A stretch of 38,741 nucleotides of DNA, taken from assembly GCF_001591625.1 (NCBI RefSeq), contig NZ_BCVG01000027.1, positions 1-38,741 on the forward strand. The letters run 5' to 3'. The stretch is from Metabacillus fastidiosus NBRC 101226 (GTDB lineage Bacteria > Bacillota > Bacilli > Bacillales > Bacillaceae). The position numbers were made by a program, and so were the translations under genes. Below the pieces are notes generated by a model, which worked only from the letters and a program-made list of their open reading frames with translations, did not search any database and was not told the origin of the DNA. Positions 1 through 9,980 of this stretch are shown here, in pieces (position 1 is the stretch's first letter; each line of letters opens with the position of its first letter).

Positions 1-110
1 ATGTTCTATTGTTCAAACCTTTACGAGCAGTTGATCTCCTACTTCCCTTCTTTGAACTCTCAGAAATTTGAAGTCGAAGTCTAACTACTCGTTAAGGCTG
101 GGATAAACTT
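1..110 (+). repeat. Structured intergenic repeat, copy 1 (cut by window edge)
   Basis: This stretch aligns by eye with 27298-27410 over about 105 bases, with about three quarters of positions identical and a net 3-base length difference. The blocks TCTATTGT-CAAA, CTTTAC, GCAGTT-ATCTCC, CTCAG, TTTGAAG, CGTTAAG-CTGG and GATAAA are shared. The outer arms (GAGCAGTT near 25 and AACTACTC near 82) can pair with one mismatch, and copy 2 keeps this stem with different bases. There is no coding frame. It matches only the 3' part of the longer copy 2; the rest lies left of the window. It is probably a decayed mobile-element end or a structured RNA; the family was not identified. Confidence 0.6.
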
Positions 111-114
111 AAAT

Positions 115-163
115 TAAAAAAAGCTGCCCATAACTAGTCAATGTCTGACTTATGGAACAGCCT
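115..163 (-). terminator. Rho-independent terminator of glpD
   Basis: Read on the minus strand, GCTG-TTCCATAA (from 162 down) pairs with TTATGG-G-CAGC (133-123), followed by a run of seven T. It lies just past the glpD stop codon at 176, as expected for the end of the glp transcript. Confidence 0.7.
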
Positions 164-175
164 TAATTTTTAAAA

Positions 176-1846
176 TTATATATTCTTTTGTTCATCAGAC
201 GGAGTAGACGCATCTACCAGGGCTGATTTAAGTTCCCTTTTATAGTTTATTTTCTCTTCTGCATTCCATCTGAAATAATCTGACATGTATGAAATAACAT
301 TATCTTTATAGTTTCTAACAGTCTCGATATCAAATAAAATTGCTCCTGTTCTGCGGTTAAAGAAGTCAATTGGAGTGACTGTCATTTCATAATCAAGTGC
401 ATATCTTAGTTTTACATAAAGAGTAATTGGAAGATTATATTTTTTAGCTTCTGCAGCATTCTCTTTTATTATTTCAAAAATGGCTGAAACATTTGAACCA
501 TACATAGAAGCTAAATGACTTGCCTCTTCCTCTGAAAGACCAAGTGTCAAACCGATTTTTATCTGCTTTTTGATAAACTCCTGAAAGTTTTTAGAACCGC
601 CGACATTTCCACCGGAAATAGGGAGATTTTTCGTTTGACAACTTGGGAACTGCTGTTGTTTTCCCTGTTGCAATTTCTTGACAATTACATCAACAATCGT
701 TTCCGCCATTTTACGGTAACCTGTTAATTTCCCACCGGCAATTGTCATTAAGCCTGACTCTGATTCCCAAATTTCATCTTTCCTCGATATTTCAGACGGG
801 TCTTTTCCTTCCTCATAAATAAGCGGACGGACACCGGCCCAGCTTGATTCAACATGCTCTTTCGTTATTTTTACTTCAGGAAACATATAATTAATCGCTT
901 TTATAATATAATCACGGTCATCTGCAGTCATCTTAGGCGATTTAGCATCCTGACTATAGAAAGTGTCTGTCGTACCTACATATGCTTTCCCTTCGCGGGG
1001 GATGGCAAATACCATTCTTCCATCCGGTGTATCAAAGTAAACCGCCTGTTTTAAGGGAAAATTTGATTGGTCTATAACGACATGAACACCTTTTGTTAAT
1101 CTAAGTACTTTTCCTTTTTTCGAGTTGTCCTTTTCACGAATTTTATCGACCCACGGTCCCGCCGCATTTACTATTTTTCTTGCATGAATCTCATATTTTT
1201 CTCCAGTTAATTGATCACAAACGAGTACACCGCTAATTTTACCGTCCTTATACAATAAATCTTCCACTTTTGAGTAGTTTAAGGCAACAGCACCTTTTTC
1301 CACTGCTGCTTTCATTACTTCTATTGTTAATCTCGCATCGTCTGTACGATATTCAACATAAACGCCGCCGCCTTTAAGTCCGCTTCGTTTTACGAGCGGC
1401 TCTTTCTTTAAGGTTTCTGCCGGACTCAGCATTTTTCTTCTTTCCTTTTTCTTCACTCCTGCTAAAAAATCGTACACTCTTAAGCCGATCGATGTACTGA
1501 ATTTCCCAAATGTTCCACCTTTATGAAAGGGCAGAAGCATCCACTCAGGTGTTGTAACATGTGGACCATTTTCATAAACGATCGCACGCTCTTTCCCCAC
1601 TTCTGCAACCATTTTCACTTCAAATTGTTTCAAATAACGTAGTCCTCCATGTACAAGCTTTGTTGATCTGCTTGAAGTCCCTGCCGCAAAGTCCTGCATT
1701 TCTACTAGAGCTGCTCTGATTCCACGAGTAGAAGCATCTAAAGCGATACCTGCTCCCGTAATTCCCCCGCCGATCACTAATACATCATATTTTTCTGTTT
1801 TTAATTGCTGAACAATTTCGTTTCTGTTTTTATTTGAAAACTTCAT
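176..1846 (-). CDS. glpD: Aerobic glycerol-3-phosphate dehydrogenase
   Basis: This 556-residue FAD enzyme oxidises sn-glycerol-3-phosphate to dihydroxyacetone phosphate and passes electrons to menaquinone at the inner face of the membrane. The N-terminal FAD-binding motif [12 protein letters not shown] lies at about residues 23-34, followed by the family segments [15 protein letters not shown] (FAD contacts) and GVRPL. The length is typical of Bacillus GlpD. The ATG at 1846 has a GGGG ribosome site about 9 bases upstream. It is the last gene of the glp cluster and has its own promoter and a GlpP-type leader (1881-1936), so it is probably induced by glycerol-3-phosphate through antitermination, as known in B. 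subtilis. Nothing looks truncated. The call is secure. Confidence 0.97.
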   Translation of the reverse strand: MKFSNKNRNEIVQQLKTEKYDVLVIGGGITGAGIALDASTRGIRAALVEMQDFAAGTSSRSTKLVHGGLRYLKQFEVKMVAEVGKERAIVYENGPHVTTPEWMLLPFHKGGTFGKFSTSIGLRVYDFLAGVKKKERRKMLSPAETLKKEPLVKRSGLKGGGVYVEYRTDDARLTIEVMKAAVEKGAVALNYSKVEDLLYKDGKISGVLVCDQLTGEKYEIHARKIVNAAGPWVDKIREKDNSKKGKVLRLTKGVHVVIDQSNFPLKQAVYFDTPDGRMVFAIPREGKAYVGTTDTFYSQDAKSPKMTADDRDYIIKAINYMFPEVKITKEHVESSWAGVRPLIYEEGKDPSEISRKDEIWESESGLMTIAGGKLTGYRKMAETIVDVIVKKLQQGKQQQFPSCQTKNLPISGGNVGGSKNFQEFIKKQIKIGLTLGLSEEEASHLASMYGSNVSAIFEIIKENAAEAKKYNLPITLYVKLRYALDYEMTVTPIDFFNRRTGAILFDIETVRNYKDNVISYMSDYFRWNAEEKINYKRELKSALVDASTPSDEQKNI

Positions 1847-1880
1847 TATTCATTTCCCCTTTTCATGCTCGCAGATAGAC

Positions 1881-1936
1881 AAAAAAAGAGACCACAAAGT
1901 CGACTATCGTTTTATCGATAATCCTTTATGGTCTCT
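1881..1936 (-). promoter_or_regulatory. GlpP-type antitermination leader of glpD
   Basis: On the minus strand AGAGACCATAAAGG (1936-1923) pairs with CTTTGTGGTCTCT (1899-1887) and is followed by a run of seven T, a classic intrinsic terminator about 35 bases before the glpD start. In B. subtilis the glpD leader terminator is overcome by GlpP bound to glycerol-3-phosphate. A similar hairpin precedes glpF here and glpP is in the same cluster, so the same control is very likely. Confidence 0.8.
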
Positions 1937-1969
1937 CCGTATCTCCTACCGAGCTATTAACTTGTGTTT

Positions 1970-1998
1970 ATTATAACATATTAATTGATTAATATGAA
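1970..1998 (-). promoter_or_regulatory. Sigma-A-type promoter of glpD
   Basis: Minus strand: -35 TTCATA (1998-1993), a 17-base spacer, then a perfect -10 TATAAT (1975-1970). The spacer and -35 lie in a perfect inverted repeat, ATATTAAT-TG-ATTAATAT (1978-1995), which could bind a regulator or just reflect AT-richness. It sits between the glpK stop codon and the glpD leader terminator. Confidence 0.6.
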
Positions 1999-2005
1999 GG
2001 TTTTT

Positions 2006-3514
<1,509 letters not shown>

Positions 3515-4336
3515 CTACATATTATTTGAAACTGTATTTCCAACTGACTTTTTATTACCTAATATAGATACTAATAATAAGATTACTATAATTATAGCTA
3601 AGACAATCCATAGTAAAGCAGTTAATGTTCCTAAAAAAATAGTTTGATATACAACCACCGCTACAGCTCCTCCTAAAATCGGGCCAACAACCGGGATCCA
3701 CGCATATGACCAGTTCGAACTTCCTTTACCTGGGATTGGCAGTAAGAAGTGGGCAATTCTTGGTCCTAAATCACGAGCTGGATTAATTGCGTAACCAGTT
3801 GTCCCACCTAAAGACATACCGATTACCACGATTAAAAGTCCAACAGCGAGAGGGTTTAATCCTTCTGCAAATTTATTTGCTCCAATAAATAATAGTCCTA
3901 ATACGAGAATAAAAGTACCTATAATTTCGCTTAATAAATTAGAGAAAGTGTGAGGAATAGCTGGACTCGTTGAGAATACTCCCAGCTTTGTCACCTGATC
4001 TGTTGTCGCTTTCCAGTGAGGTAAATAATGTAAAAATACGATTGCTGCTCCTATCATAGCACCAATCATTTGCGCAATAATATAGCCTGGCACATCAGAC
4101 CATAAGAAATCCCCATTCAATGCTAATGCAATTGTAACCGCCGGATTCAAATGCGCCCCGCTGATAGAACCGACTGCAAAGACTCCCATCGTCACACCAA
4201 GTCCCCAAGCGAGTGTCGTTACAATCCATCCCGCATTGTGTGAGTAAGTACCTTTTAAAGAGGAACCAGCACCAATACCAGCACCAAAAATAATGAGAAT
4301 CATCGTACCAATTATTTCTCCCATAAATGGCGACAT
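3515..4336 (-). CDS. glpF: Glycerol uptake facilitator (aquaglyceroporin)
   Basis: This 273-residue MIP-family channel lets glycerol diffuse across the cytoplasmic membrane. Both half-helix signatures are present: NPA at residues 64-66 (in SGAHLNPAVT) and NPARD at 185-189. The Asp after the second NPAR is typical of glycerol-conducting members rather than water-only channels. Six hydrophobic segments plus an extra C-terminal one (about 235-260) are visible. It is the first gene after the GlpP-type leader at 4376-4435 and is followed by glpK, giving the usual glpFK unit. Confidence 0.95.
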   Translation of the reverse strand: MSPFMGEIIGTMILIIFGAGIGAGSSLKGTYSHNAGWIVTTLAWGLGVTMGVFAVGSISGAHLNPAVTIALALNGDFLWSDVPGYIIAQMIGAMIGAAIVFLHYLPHWKATTDQVTKLGVFSTSPAIPHTFSNLLSEIIGTFILVLGLLFIGANKFAEGLNPLAVGLLIVVIGMSLGGTTGYAINPARDLGPRIAHFLLPIPGKGSSNWSYAWIPVVGPILGGAVAVVVYQTIFLGTLTALLWIVLAIIIVILLLVSILGNKKSVGNTVSNNM

Positions 4337-4375
4337 ATTATCATTCCCTTCCTTTTAAAATAATTCAGTGAACAG

Positions 4376-4435
4376 AAAAAGGAGACCCACGACAGAATAA
4401 ACCTATAAAAATAGGTAAAAACTGTGTGAATCTCC
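4376..4435 (-). promoter_or_regulatory. GlpP-type antitermination leader of glpFK
   Basis: On the minus strand GGAGATTCACACAG (4435-4422) pairs, with some G-U pairs, with CTGTCGTGGGTCTCC (4395-4381), followed by TTTTT. Inside is a second perfect small hairpin, ACCTAT/ATAGGT (4401-4416). It lies between glpP and glpF, about 40 bases before the glpF start. The outer stem resembles the glpD leader (GGAGA... with ...GTCTCC), which suggests one shared binder, GlpP. Confidence 0.78.
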
Positions 4436-4505
4436 TTAACTCCATCACGATATATTAACTTAGTTTCATCATAAACGACTCTGTAAGCGCTGGCAACACT
4501 TTTTT

Positions 4506-5045
4506 TCACAAATTCCATAGTTCTGCTTTTGATGTAGTAATAGCACTTGCTCCAGCCTCTAATGCTCGGTATACTTCTTCTTCCGTTCGTATAAGACCTC
4601 CGGCGAAAATAGGCGTTTCAAGACGCTCCTTTACCTCTTTAATCATCCAATGCATCGCTCCCGGCAAAATCTCGATATAATCAGGTTTTGTTTTTTCAAC
4701 GAGGCGGTAACTTTTTTCAAGCGCATGTGAATCGATTAAAAATATCCTTTGAATTGCTTTTACCTTCTTTTGTTTCGCTTTTAATATAACGTTTGATTTC
4801 GTCGAAATCAATCCGTAAGGTTTAAAGTCCTGGCAGATAAATTCTGTCGCATAATCATCATTTCTCAGTCCTTGAATCATATCAACATGATAGATCATTT
4901 TCTTTCCATGACGTTTTGCTAATTCATTGATATTTTTCAGCTGCGCAATATGCATTTCTAGAAAAACCCCAATTTCAAATGGACTTTTCAGAAATTTTTC
5001 AAAATCCTTCAAATTTGATGATGCCGGTAATATTTTTTGATCCAC
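4506..5045 (-). CDS. glpP: Glycerol uptake operon antiterminator regulatory protein
   Basis: GlpP is an RNA-binding antiterminator which, with glycerol-3-phosphate, allows transcription through the leaders of glpFK and glpD. The protein is a TIM-barrel-like family member with the conserved stretches HVDMIQGLRNDDYATEFICQ, GLISTKSN, IQRIFLIDS, KPDYIEILPG and PIFAGGLIRTEEE. A longer start at GTG 5054 overlaps its own GGGAG ribosome site, so GTG at 5045 (spacing 8) is preferred, giving 179 residues starting MDQKILPASS. The family in B. subtilis is slightly longer (about 190). It is encoded directly upstream of its target leader. Confidence 0.9.
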   Translation of the reverse strand: MDQKILPASSNLKDFEKFLKSPFEIGVFLEMHIAQLKNINELAKRHGKKMIYHVDMIQGLRNDDYATEFICQDFKPYGLISTKSNVILKAKQKKVKAIQRIFLIDSHALEKSYRLVEKTKPDYIEILPGAMHWMIKEVKERLETPIFAGGLIRTEEEVYRALEAGASAITTSKAELWNL

Positions 5046-5122
5046 ATTTTCCACTCCCGAAAAAAAGCAAGTAAAATATAATTCTCCTCATTGTAAATCA
5101 TCTGTTACCAGCAGTCTAATAA

Positions 5123-5446
5123 TTACTCTTGTTTCATCACTTTCATTGATCGGTATATTTGCGTATGCATACTACCTTGAATAATATTTTCTAAAAAGAA
5201 CCCGCTAACAAGTTTTAAATATTCTTCATCATCGTACATTTTCTTATTTTGTAATTCCATTTCTGCGAGCCCATCGTATGCCGCTAAAAGGGCATATGTA
5301 TGATCTTGTCCTGTAATAGGTGTTAAGACATCTACTTTATGATCATATTTTTCAGTGCGATATTTCTTCATTTCCTCTAAATTTTCCAGTGCTTCTTTAA
5401 ATTTCCCCTGATTAATTTCAAATGTTTGGTAAACGAAAATAGACAT
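5123..5446 (-). CDS. Small protein of unknown function, possible dimeric alpha-beta barrel fold
   Basis: A 107-residue soluble protein with no signal or membrane segment. It starts SIFVYQTFEINQGKFKEALE, a pattern of beta strand then helix seen in NIPSNAP/ABM-type dimeric alpha-beta barrel proteins, with a second such unit (YALLAAYDGLAEME...). I see no catalytic signature and make no functional claim. It stands alone between glpP and the divergent LysE-type exporter. The ATG has a purine-rich site (GGTGAG) directly upstream. It is real on the basis of codon pattern and protein-like composition. Confidence 0.7.
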   Translation of the reverse strand: MSIFVYQTFEINQGKFKEALENLEEMKKYRTEKYDHKVDVLTPITGQDHTYALLAAYDGLAEMELQNKKMYDDEEYLKLVSGFFLENIIQGSMHTQIYRSMKVMKQE

Positions 5447-5565
5447 CTCACCATTTCCTTTCTCATTCTTTTATAAGCAGAAATTTGTAGTACAACCATT
5501 GCTCTGTGAATACAATTGTACAAACTATATTACTTTTCAAATAATTACTTAAGGAGTTGTACATA

Positions 5566-6189
5566 TTGGGTATTTTTTTCGGTTATATTTTTCTTGGTCT
5601 CTCCCTTGCCGCACCTATCGGACCTGTAAATGCCGCACAATTAGATAAAGGAATAAAAAGTGGTTTTTTCCATGCATGGCTTGTAGGCTTAGGCGCAATG
5701 ACAGCAGATGCTATTTATATGCTGGCAGTTTATCTAGGTATTGTCCATTTTCTTGAAATCCCCTTTGTAAAGACATTCTTATGGTCTTTTGGCTTTTTCG
5801 TCCTTGTCTATACAGGGATTGAAAGTTTATTGAATGCTGGAAAAATTAATTTTGAAGCAAGAAAACAAAAGGAATCAAAATCAAGATCCTTTTTTTCTGG
5901 GTTTCTCATGTCAATCTCGAACCCTCTGACAATCCTTTTTTGGCTCGGTATTTTCGGATCTATTCTTGCCAAAACAGCGGCTGAACATGATGCAGCACAT
6001 GTCGCAATGTATAGCGGTGCTATCTTTATTGGACTGCTTTTATGGGACGTAACAATGGCAACCATTGCAAGCAGCTGCCGCCGTTTTTTAAGTGCTAAAA
6101 TTCTTGCCCTTATTTCTATCCTCTCTGGACTTTCATTAATAGGTTTTGGAATTTATTTCGGAATACAAGCATTTAAGCTATTATTTTAA
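5566..6189 (+). CDS. LysE/RhtB-family amino-acid exporter
   Basis: A 207-residue integral membrane protein with about six hydrophobic segments. The N-terminal family motif GLSLAAPIGPVNAAQL (about residues 11-26) and the SNPLTILFWLGIFG motif in the middle (about 122-135) mark the LysE superfamily, which exports amino acids or related small metabolites. The substrate is not predictable here. An upstream TTG at 5557 directly abuts the AAGGAG ribosome site (5551-5556), so the TTG at 5566, 9 bases away, is the better start. It converges with the permease gene, leaving only 10 bases between stop codons. Confidence 0.88.
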   Translation: MGIFFGYIFLGLSLAAPIGPVNAAQLDKGIKSGFFHAWLVGLGAMTADAIYMLAVYLGIVHFLEIPFVKTFLWSFGFFVLVYTGIESLLNAGKINFEARKQKESKSRSFFSGFLMSISNPLTILFWLGIFGSILAKTAAEHDAAHVAMYSGAIFIGLLLWDVTMATIASSCRRFLSAKILALISILSGLSLIGFGIYFGIQAFKLLF

Positions 6190-6199
6190 CAACTGTTTC

Positions 6200-7564
6200 T
6201 CATGTTCCCTGTGGGGAAAAACTTTTCTTCTTTTTCCCCATTAATCTCATTACTAAAAGAACCGCAAAGATAGCAGCAACGAATAATATACTGACAAAAA
6301 AACCAGGTCTGCTTGATTTGTGTAATAAAGTACCGCTAATAGCAAGTAATATTAATGCCATTCCTATAAATCGTTTTACATGATCAAAACCACTTGCCTT
6401 AATAAGCCTCGGAAAGGAAATTAAAATAAAAAACCAATTGTATAAAAGCATTAAACCGGCAGCTGTCGTAATATATTCATACACGCTGTCTGGCATAACG
6501 AGAGATAAAATAATCGATGTAATAAGCCCACAAACTGTAAGTATCATCGCAAATGGAGGCACTTTAAGCTTCCCTTTCTTTGCAAAAACAGGTGGTGCAT
6601 CCCCATCCTCCGCTAATGTGACGATCATGCTCGTTACAGCAAATAGGGAAGCTGTCATCGTTGAAAATCCCGCAATAATAATGCCTGCTGTAAAGACATG
6701 TGGGAAAAAAGCAATGTCAAACTGATGTAAAGCAGTGACAAAAGGACTTTTGTCTGTATTGAACGTATTTACCGCTACTAGGCCCGTTGCCAAGATAAGA
6801 GAAATTAAATAAATACTCATTAAGATGATTAACATAATCGATCCTGATTTTTTCGTCTCTTCTTTCTTTTTTAACCTCGTTGCCATAATCCCCATAATTT
6901 CAATTCCACCGAATGCATAAAATCCAAAAATAAGGGATGACCATAAACCGGAAAATCCTTTTGGCATAAATTCATTCATACTTTTTGGCATATTAAAATG
7001 ACTGCTGTTCCCTCCGAAGAAACCAAATAAAATAGTGACAGCTAAGACAATAAACATCGTTATTGCCGCAATTTTAATGATGGCAAATATATTCTGTGCT
7101 CTTTCAAATCCTTTCGTACCGATTAAAACAACGATTACACCAAGAACAGCATAGATCAGAGCAAATACCCATAATGGTACATTTGGAAACCATAATCTTG
7201 AAAGAAGTGACAATGCTGTAAGCTGACTCCCTGTTATTAACATTTCAGAAAACCAATATACCCAGCCGCTGCTAAAGCCGGCCCATCTCCCATATGCCTT
7301 TTTCGCATAGGAACGGAAAGCACCTTTATCAGGGTCTTTTGTTGCCATTTTCGCTAGAGCTTCAAATACAATATAAGTACCTATACCTGCTAAAATAAAA
7401 GAAATGATAATGGAAGGTCCTGTCATCTTTATCCCGATTACTGAACCTAGAAAGTAGCCTGTCCCGATAATACATCCTACTCCAACTAAGGACAGCTGCC
7501 ACCAGGCTAATTTTTTTTCGCCTTTTTCGTCATTTTTACTCCCCGCATGTGCCGGTATTTCCAT
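6200..7564 (-). CDS. APC-superfamily amino-acid permease
   Basis: A 454-residue transporter with about 12 membrane segments. The first helix carries the substrate-binding glycine motif GVGCIIGTGYFLG (about residues 28-40), typical of amino acid-polyamine-organocation permeases. FGFYAFGGIEIMGIMA (about 214-229) matches the helix-6 region of the family. It probably imports an amino acid by proton symport; the substrate is unknown. The ATG at 7564 has a strong GGGGGAGA site upstream. No T-box or other leader RNA is visible upstream. Resembles uncharacterised Bacillus permeases of this class. Confidence 0.88.
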   Translation of the reverse strand: MEIPAHAGSKNDEKGEKKLAWWQLSLVGVGCIIGTGYFLGSVIGIKMTGPSIIISFILAGIGTYIVFEALAKMATKDPDKGAFRSYAKKAYGRWAGFSSGWVYWFSEMLITGSQLTALSLLSRLWFPNVPLWVFALIYAVLGVIVVLIGTKGFERAQNIFAIIKIAAITMFIVLAVTILFGFFGGNSSHFNMPKSMNEFMPKGFSGLWSSLIFGFYAFGGIEIMGIMATRLKKKEETKKSGSIMLIILMSIYLISLILATGLVAVNTFNTDKSPFVTALHQFDIAFFPHVFTAGIIIAGFSTMTASLFAVTSMIVTLAEDGDAPPVFAKKGKLKVPPFAMILTVCGLITSIILSLVMPDSVYEYITTAAGLMLLYNWFFILISFPRLIKASGFDHVKRFIGMALILLAISGTLLHKSSRPGFFVSILFVAAIFAVLLVMRLMGKKKKSFSPQGT

Positions 7565-7671
7565 AGCTACTCTCCCCCTTCACTCAAAATTATTATTAAC
7601 CTATATCCATTTATTATGTACAAGCTTCTTTCTGTCTCCATAGTAAAAATAAATTATTATTCATTTCGTCT

Positions 7672-7700
7672 ACACGAATATAATATCTGAACATAAATTA
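7672..7700 (+). promoter_or_regulatory. Candidate sigma-K-type promoter of the small spore protein gene
   Basis: ACAC at 7672-7675, a 16-base gap, then CATAAATTA at 7692-7700 fit the sigma-K pattern (AC at -35, CATAnnnTA at -10). It lies about 30 bases before the yjcZ-like start. The pattern is short, so this is only a plausible match. Confidence 0.35.
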
Positions 7701-7730
7701 AATTATCCTTACTTAAAAGGAGGTGCTTTT

Positions 7731-7835
7731 ATGAGTACAGCTGGTGGTGGATATGGAGCTGGTTTCGCTCTAATCGTTGTATTATTCATTCTTTTAATTA
7801 TCGTTGGTGCTGCTTATGTAGGCGGTGGCTATTAA
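7731..7835 (+). CDS. YjcZ-family small sporulation-associated membrane peptide
   Basis: A 34-residue peptide: glycine-rich start [12 protein letters not shown], one hydrophobic helix of about 17 residues, glycine-rich end YVGGGY. This is the hallmark of the YjcZ family of tiny proteins found almost only in spore-forming Bacillaceae. A near-perfect AAAAGGAGGTG ribosome site (7715-7725) lies 5 bases before the ATG, and a strong terminator follows. Localisation in the spore or forespore membrane is a family inference; the molecular role is unknown. Confidence 0.88.
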   Translation: MSTAGGGYGAGFALIVVLFILLIIVGAAYVGGGY

Positions 7836-7852
7836 TCACTTGTTTATGTAAA

Positions 7853-7902
7853 CATGAGAAAGACTGGTCTCAAGCCATATTTGAACCAGTCTTCTCTTAT
7901 TT
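7853..7902 (+). terminator. Terminator after the YjcZ-like gene
   Basis: GAGAAAGACTGGT (from 7856) pairs with ACCAGTCTTCTC (ending near 7896), with a perfect AGACTGGT/ACCAGTCT core, followed by TTATTT. It lies 20 bases after the stop codon. Confidence 0.7.
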
Positions 7903-7983
7903 ACTATTAGTAATTGCTGTTAATAATAATAAATATTCGATTAATTTCTTTTGTTCATCAAAAGTAAATCTTGCTTCTTTTAG
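7897..7983 (-). pseudogene. Possible short coding remnant after corA
   Basis: Just past the corA stop codon, another minus frame is open for 28 codons and reads LKEARFTFDEQKKLIEYLLL followed by LTAITNSK and a stop. It looks protein-like (amphipathic then hydrophobic) but has no ATG, GTG or TTG, and a stop codon precedes it. It may be the end of a lost gene, a peptide that lost its start, or chance. I do not recognise it. Confidence 0.2.
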
Positions 7984-8930
7984 CTAAACCATCCTTTCCC
8001 TTTAAACCATAAAAACATTCCTACCCCAATGCAAAACATCATAAAGAGAATAAGAAAATAACCGAAATTCCAAGTAAGTTCCGGCATATTTTTAAAATTC
8101 ATTCCATAAATTCCAGCAATAAAAGTAAGCGGCATAAAAATGGTTGTAATAACTGTTAAAACCTTCATGATTCGGTTGGACTGATGGGAATTAAGTGATA
8201 GGTAACTATCCCTTATATCATTTGTTAACTCCCTATTCGCATCAACCATTTCTGCTAATTTTAATAAGTGATCGTGAATATCCGAAAAATATTCTTTCTT
8301 TCGTTTGATCCCTCTTAACCGATGAGAATTAAGCATACGATAAACTAAATCCCTCATCGGTATGACAGTATGCCTTAATTTAAGCAAATAATGTCTTGTA
8401 TCAAATAATTGTTCTAATAATTGCTCCATTGTTTGGTCCTTCGTATTATTCTCTAATTGATCAAGCGCTTCTTCCAACTGATAAACGATTGGAAAATAAC
8501 CGTCAACAATCTTGTCCATAATATGGTAAAGAACGAGGTACTGATCCCATTTGCTCAGTTTTTTTGATGCTAGAAGCAGCTGCCATGTATCATGAATTTC
8601 TTTCGAAGGGAGATGATGAAAAGAAACAATATAATTTTCCCCTACAAAAAAATTTATTTCTTCTTTTTCAATTTCAGCTTCATTTAAGCGATGTGTAACA
8701 AAAAAACTGTAGTTTCCATAGTAATCTAATTTTGGACGCTGCAGCTTATGAATACAATCTTCAATTGCAAGAGGGTGAAAGAAAAGCGAATGATCTAGCT
8801 CTTTTATCTCCTCCTCTGTCGGCTCGTTAAAATCTATCCAATACCATTTAATATAATCTTCCTGAAGCTCATCCAAGGAACAATTCGTCATTAATTCCAA
8901 CTCATTACTGACTGCTATAATACTGATCAT
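7980..8930 (-). CDS. corA: CorA-family magnesium/divalent metal channel
   Basis: A 316-residue CorA-type channel subunit. It has a large acidic and helical N-terminal cytoplasmic domain, then two membrane helices at the C-terminus. The signature GMN at residues 276-278 (in IYGMNFKNMPEL) ends the first helix and forms the selectivity filter of the pentamer. It imports Mg2+ (some members carry Co2+, Ni2+ or export Zn2+). The C-terminal tail after helix 2 is basic and ends KGKGWFS. The start has a GGGAGG site 7 bases before the ATG. It is monocistronic, and there is no Mg2+ riboswitch that I can see upstream. Confidence 0.92.
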   Translation of the reverse strand: MISIIAVSNELELMTNCSLDELQEDYIKWYWIDFNEPTEEEIKELDHSLFFHPLAIEDCIHKLQRPKLDYYGNYSFFVTHRLNEAEIEKEEINFFVGENYIVSFHHLPSKEIHDTWQLLLASKKLSKWDQYLVLYHIMDKIVDGYFPIVYQLEEALDQLENNTKDQTMEQLLEQLFDTRHYLLKLRHTVIPMRDLVYRMLNSHRLRGIKRKKEYFSDIHDHLLKLAEMVDANRELTNDIRDSYLSLNSHQSNRIMKVLTVITTIFMPLTFIAGIYGMNFKNMPELTWNFGYFLILFMMFCIGVGMFLWFKGKGWFS

Positions 8931-9042
8931 CTCTTATCCTCCCTAGTCTAAAGAGATGGCTTTACTTATTAGAACTATAGTTACTGACAACCTCTCCAAC
9001 ATGTTTCCTCTAAAAGCTGAAGAGGTCCGAACTCTCTAAAAA

Positions 9043-9903
9043 TTAATGCTTCAGACGATTTACAAAACGACCATAGTCCGGTATTGCGATTTGTTCAAAA
9101 TCCTGTACGAGTTTATTCAATCCATCAGATAACCCCTGACCAGACATTGGTGTACCATGACCGGTTACTGTCATACTTGGATTTAATTGCTGAAGCTTCT
9201 TAACCGATTCCCAAGCAGCAAGCCAATCTGTCGTTAAATATCTTGGCGGTCCATTAATTTCCTGTTGCTGTGTTAACACTTTATATAAAGAATCTTGTCT
9301 TACAGTAACGAACGCATCACCAGCAATAAGTGTTCGGTCCTCTTCTCTAAATAAAGATATATGTCCTGGGGAATGCCCCGGCGTATGAATAAAACGCCAG
9401 CCTTCCATTTCGGGAACAGTTCCATCCTCAGGCAGTTTCCTTAAATGCTCTCCTAACTGAACAGGTTCATTAGGAAACATTGGCGACATTTTCGCAACTA
9501 AACCTCCTTCAACCGTTGCATCCGGCTCCGGATAGCTCTTTTTACCTGTTAAATATGGAAATTCTAATTCATGTGCAAAAACCGGCACATCCCAATGTTC
9601 GATGAGCTCAACAATTGCTCCAACATGGTCAAAATGTCCATGTGTAAGAATAATTGCTTTTGGCCGGCTCCCTGCACCAAATCTATTTTCTGTTTCTGCA
9701 ATAATTTTTTCTGCCGATCCTGGCATTCCTGCATCAATCAACACAAAGCCACTATTTTGTACAGCACTTCCAACATAGCAAATATTTACTACCTGAATCG
9801 CATAGCAGTATACATCTGGCGAAACCTCCATTCCCATTCCGCTTGTAATCGATGTAACCGGTATAAATTTATAGTCATCACCGTATTGCAGCTGTTTGTC
9901 CAC
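9043..9903 (-). CDS. Metallo-beta-lactamase-fold hydrolase
   Basis: A 286-residue MBL-fold protein. The zinc-binding motif HGHFDH is at residues 88-93 (HxHxDH), followed by HTPGHSPGHISLF (third metal histidine) and AGDAF (bridging Asp). This is the glyoxalase II-like layout, so hydrolysis of a thioester, lactone or similar is possible, but no substrate can be named. It starts at GTG 9903 with a GAGGAG site. A perfect inverted repeat at 9946-9966 lies just upstream and may be an operator. There is no signal peptide, so it is cytoplasmic. Confidence 0.85.
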   Translation of the reverse strand: MDKQLQYGDDYKFIPVTSITSGMGMEVSPDVYCYAIQVVNICYVGSAVQNSGFVLIDAGMPGSAEKIIAETENRFGAGSRPKAIILTHGHFDHVGAIVELIEHWDVPVFAHELEFPYLTGKKSYPEPDATVEGGLVAKMSPMFPNEPVQLGEHLRKLPEDGTVPEMEGWRFIHTPGHSPGHISLFREEDRTLIAGDAFVTVRQDSLYKVLTQQQEINGPPRYLTTDWLAAWESVKKLQQLNPSMTVTGHGTPMSGQGLSDGLNKLVQDFEQIAIPDYGRFVNRLKH

Positions 9904-9945
9904 TGTCTATAATCTCCTCTTTTCTCCATTGATTATATTTCATAT

Positions 9946-9966
9946 TGTTTACACGTTAGGTAAACA
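9946..9966. promoter_or_regulatory. Inverted repeat, candidate operator of the MBL-hydrolase gene
   Basis: TGTTTAC, 7 bases, GTAAACA form a perfect inverted repeat 43-63 bases before the hydrolase start. There is no T-run, so it is not a good terminator for the gerAC gene behind it. A TetR-like repressor site is possible; no regulator gene is adjacent. Confidence 0.35.
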
Positions 9967-9980
9967 TAATTCATTAAGGA

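Noticed and set aside
4312-4518. 68-codon minus-strand frame between glpP and glpF
   Set aside because: It runs through the GlpP-type terminator leader and into both neighbouring genes, has no fitting ribosome site, and its peptide is not protein-like.
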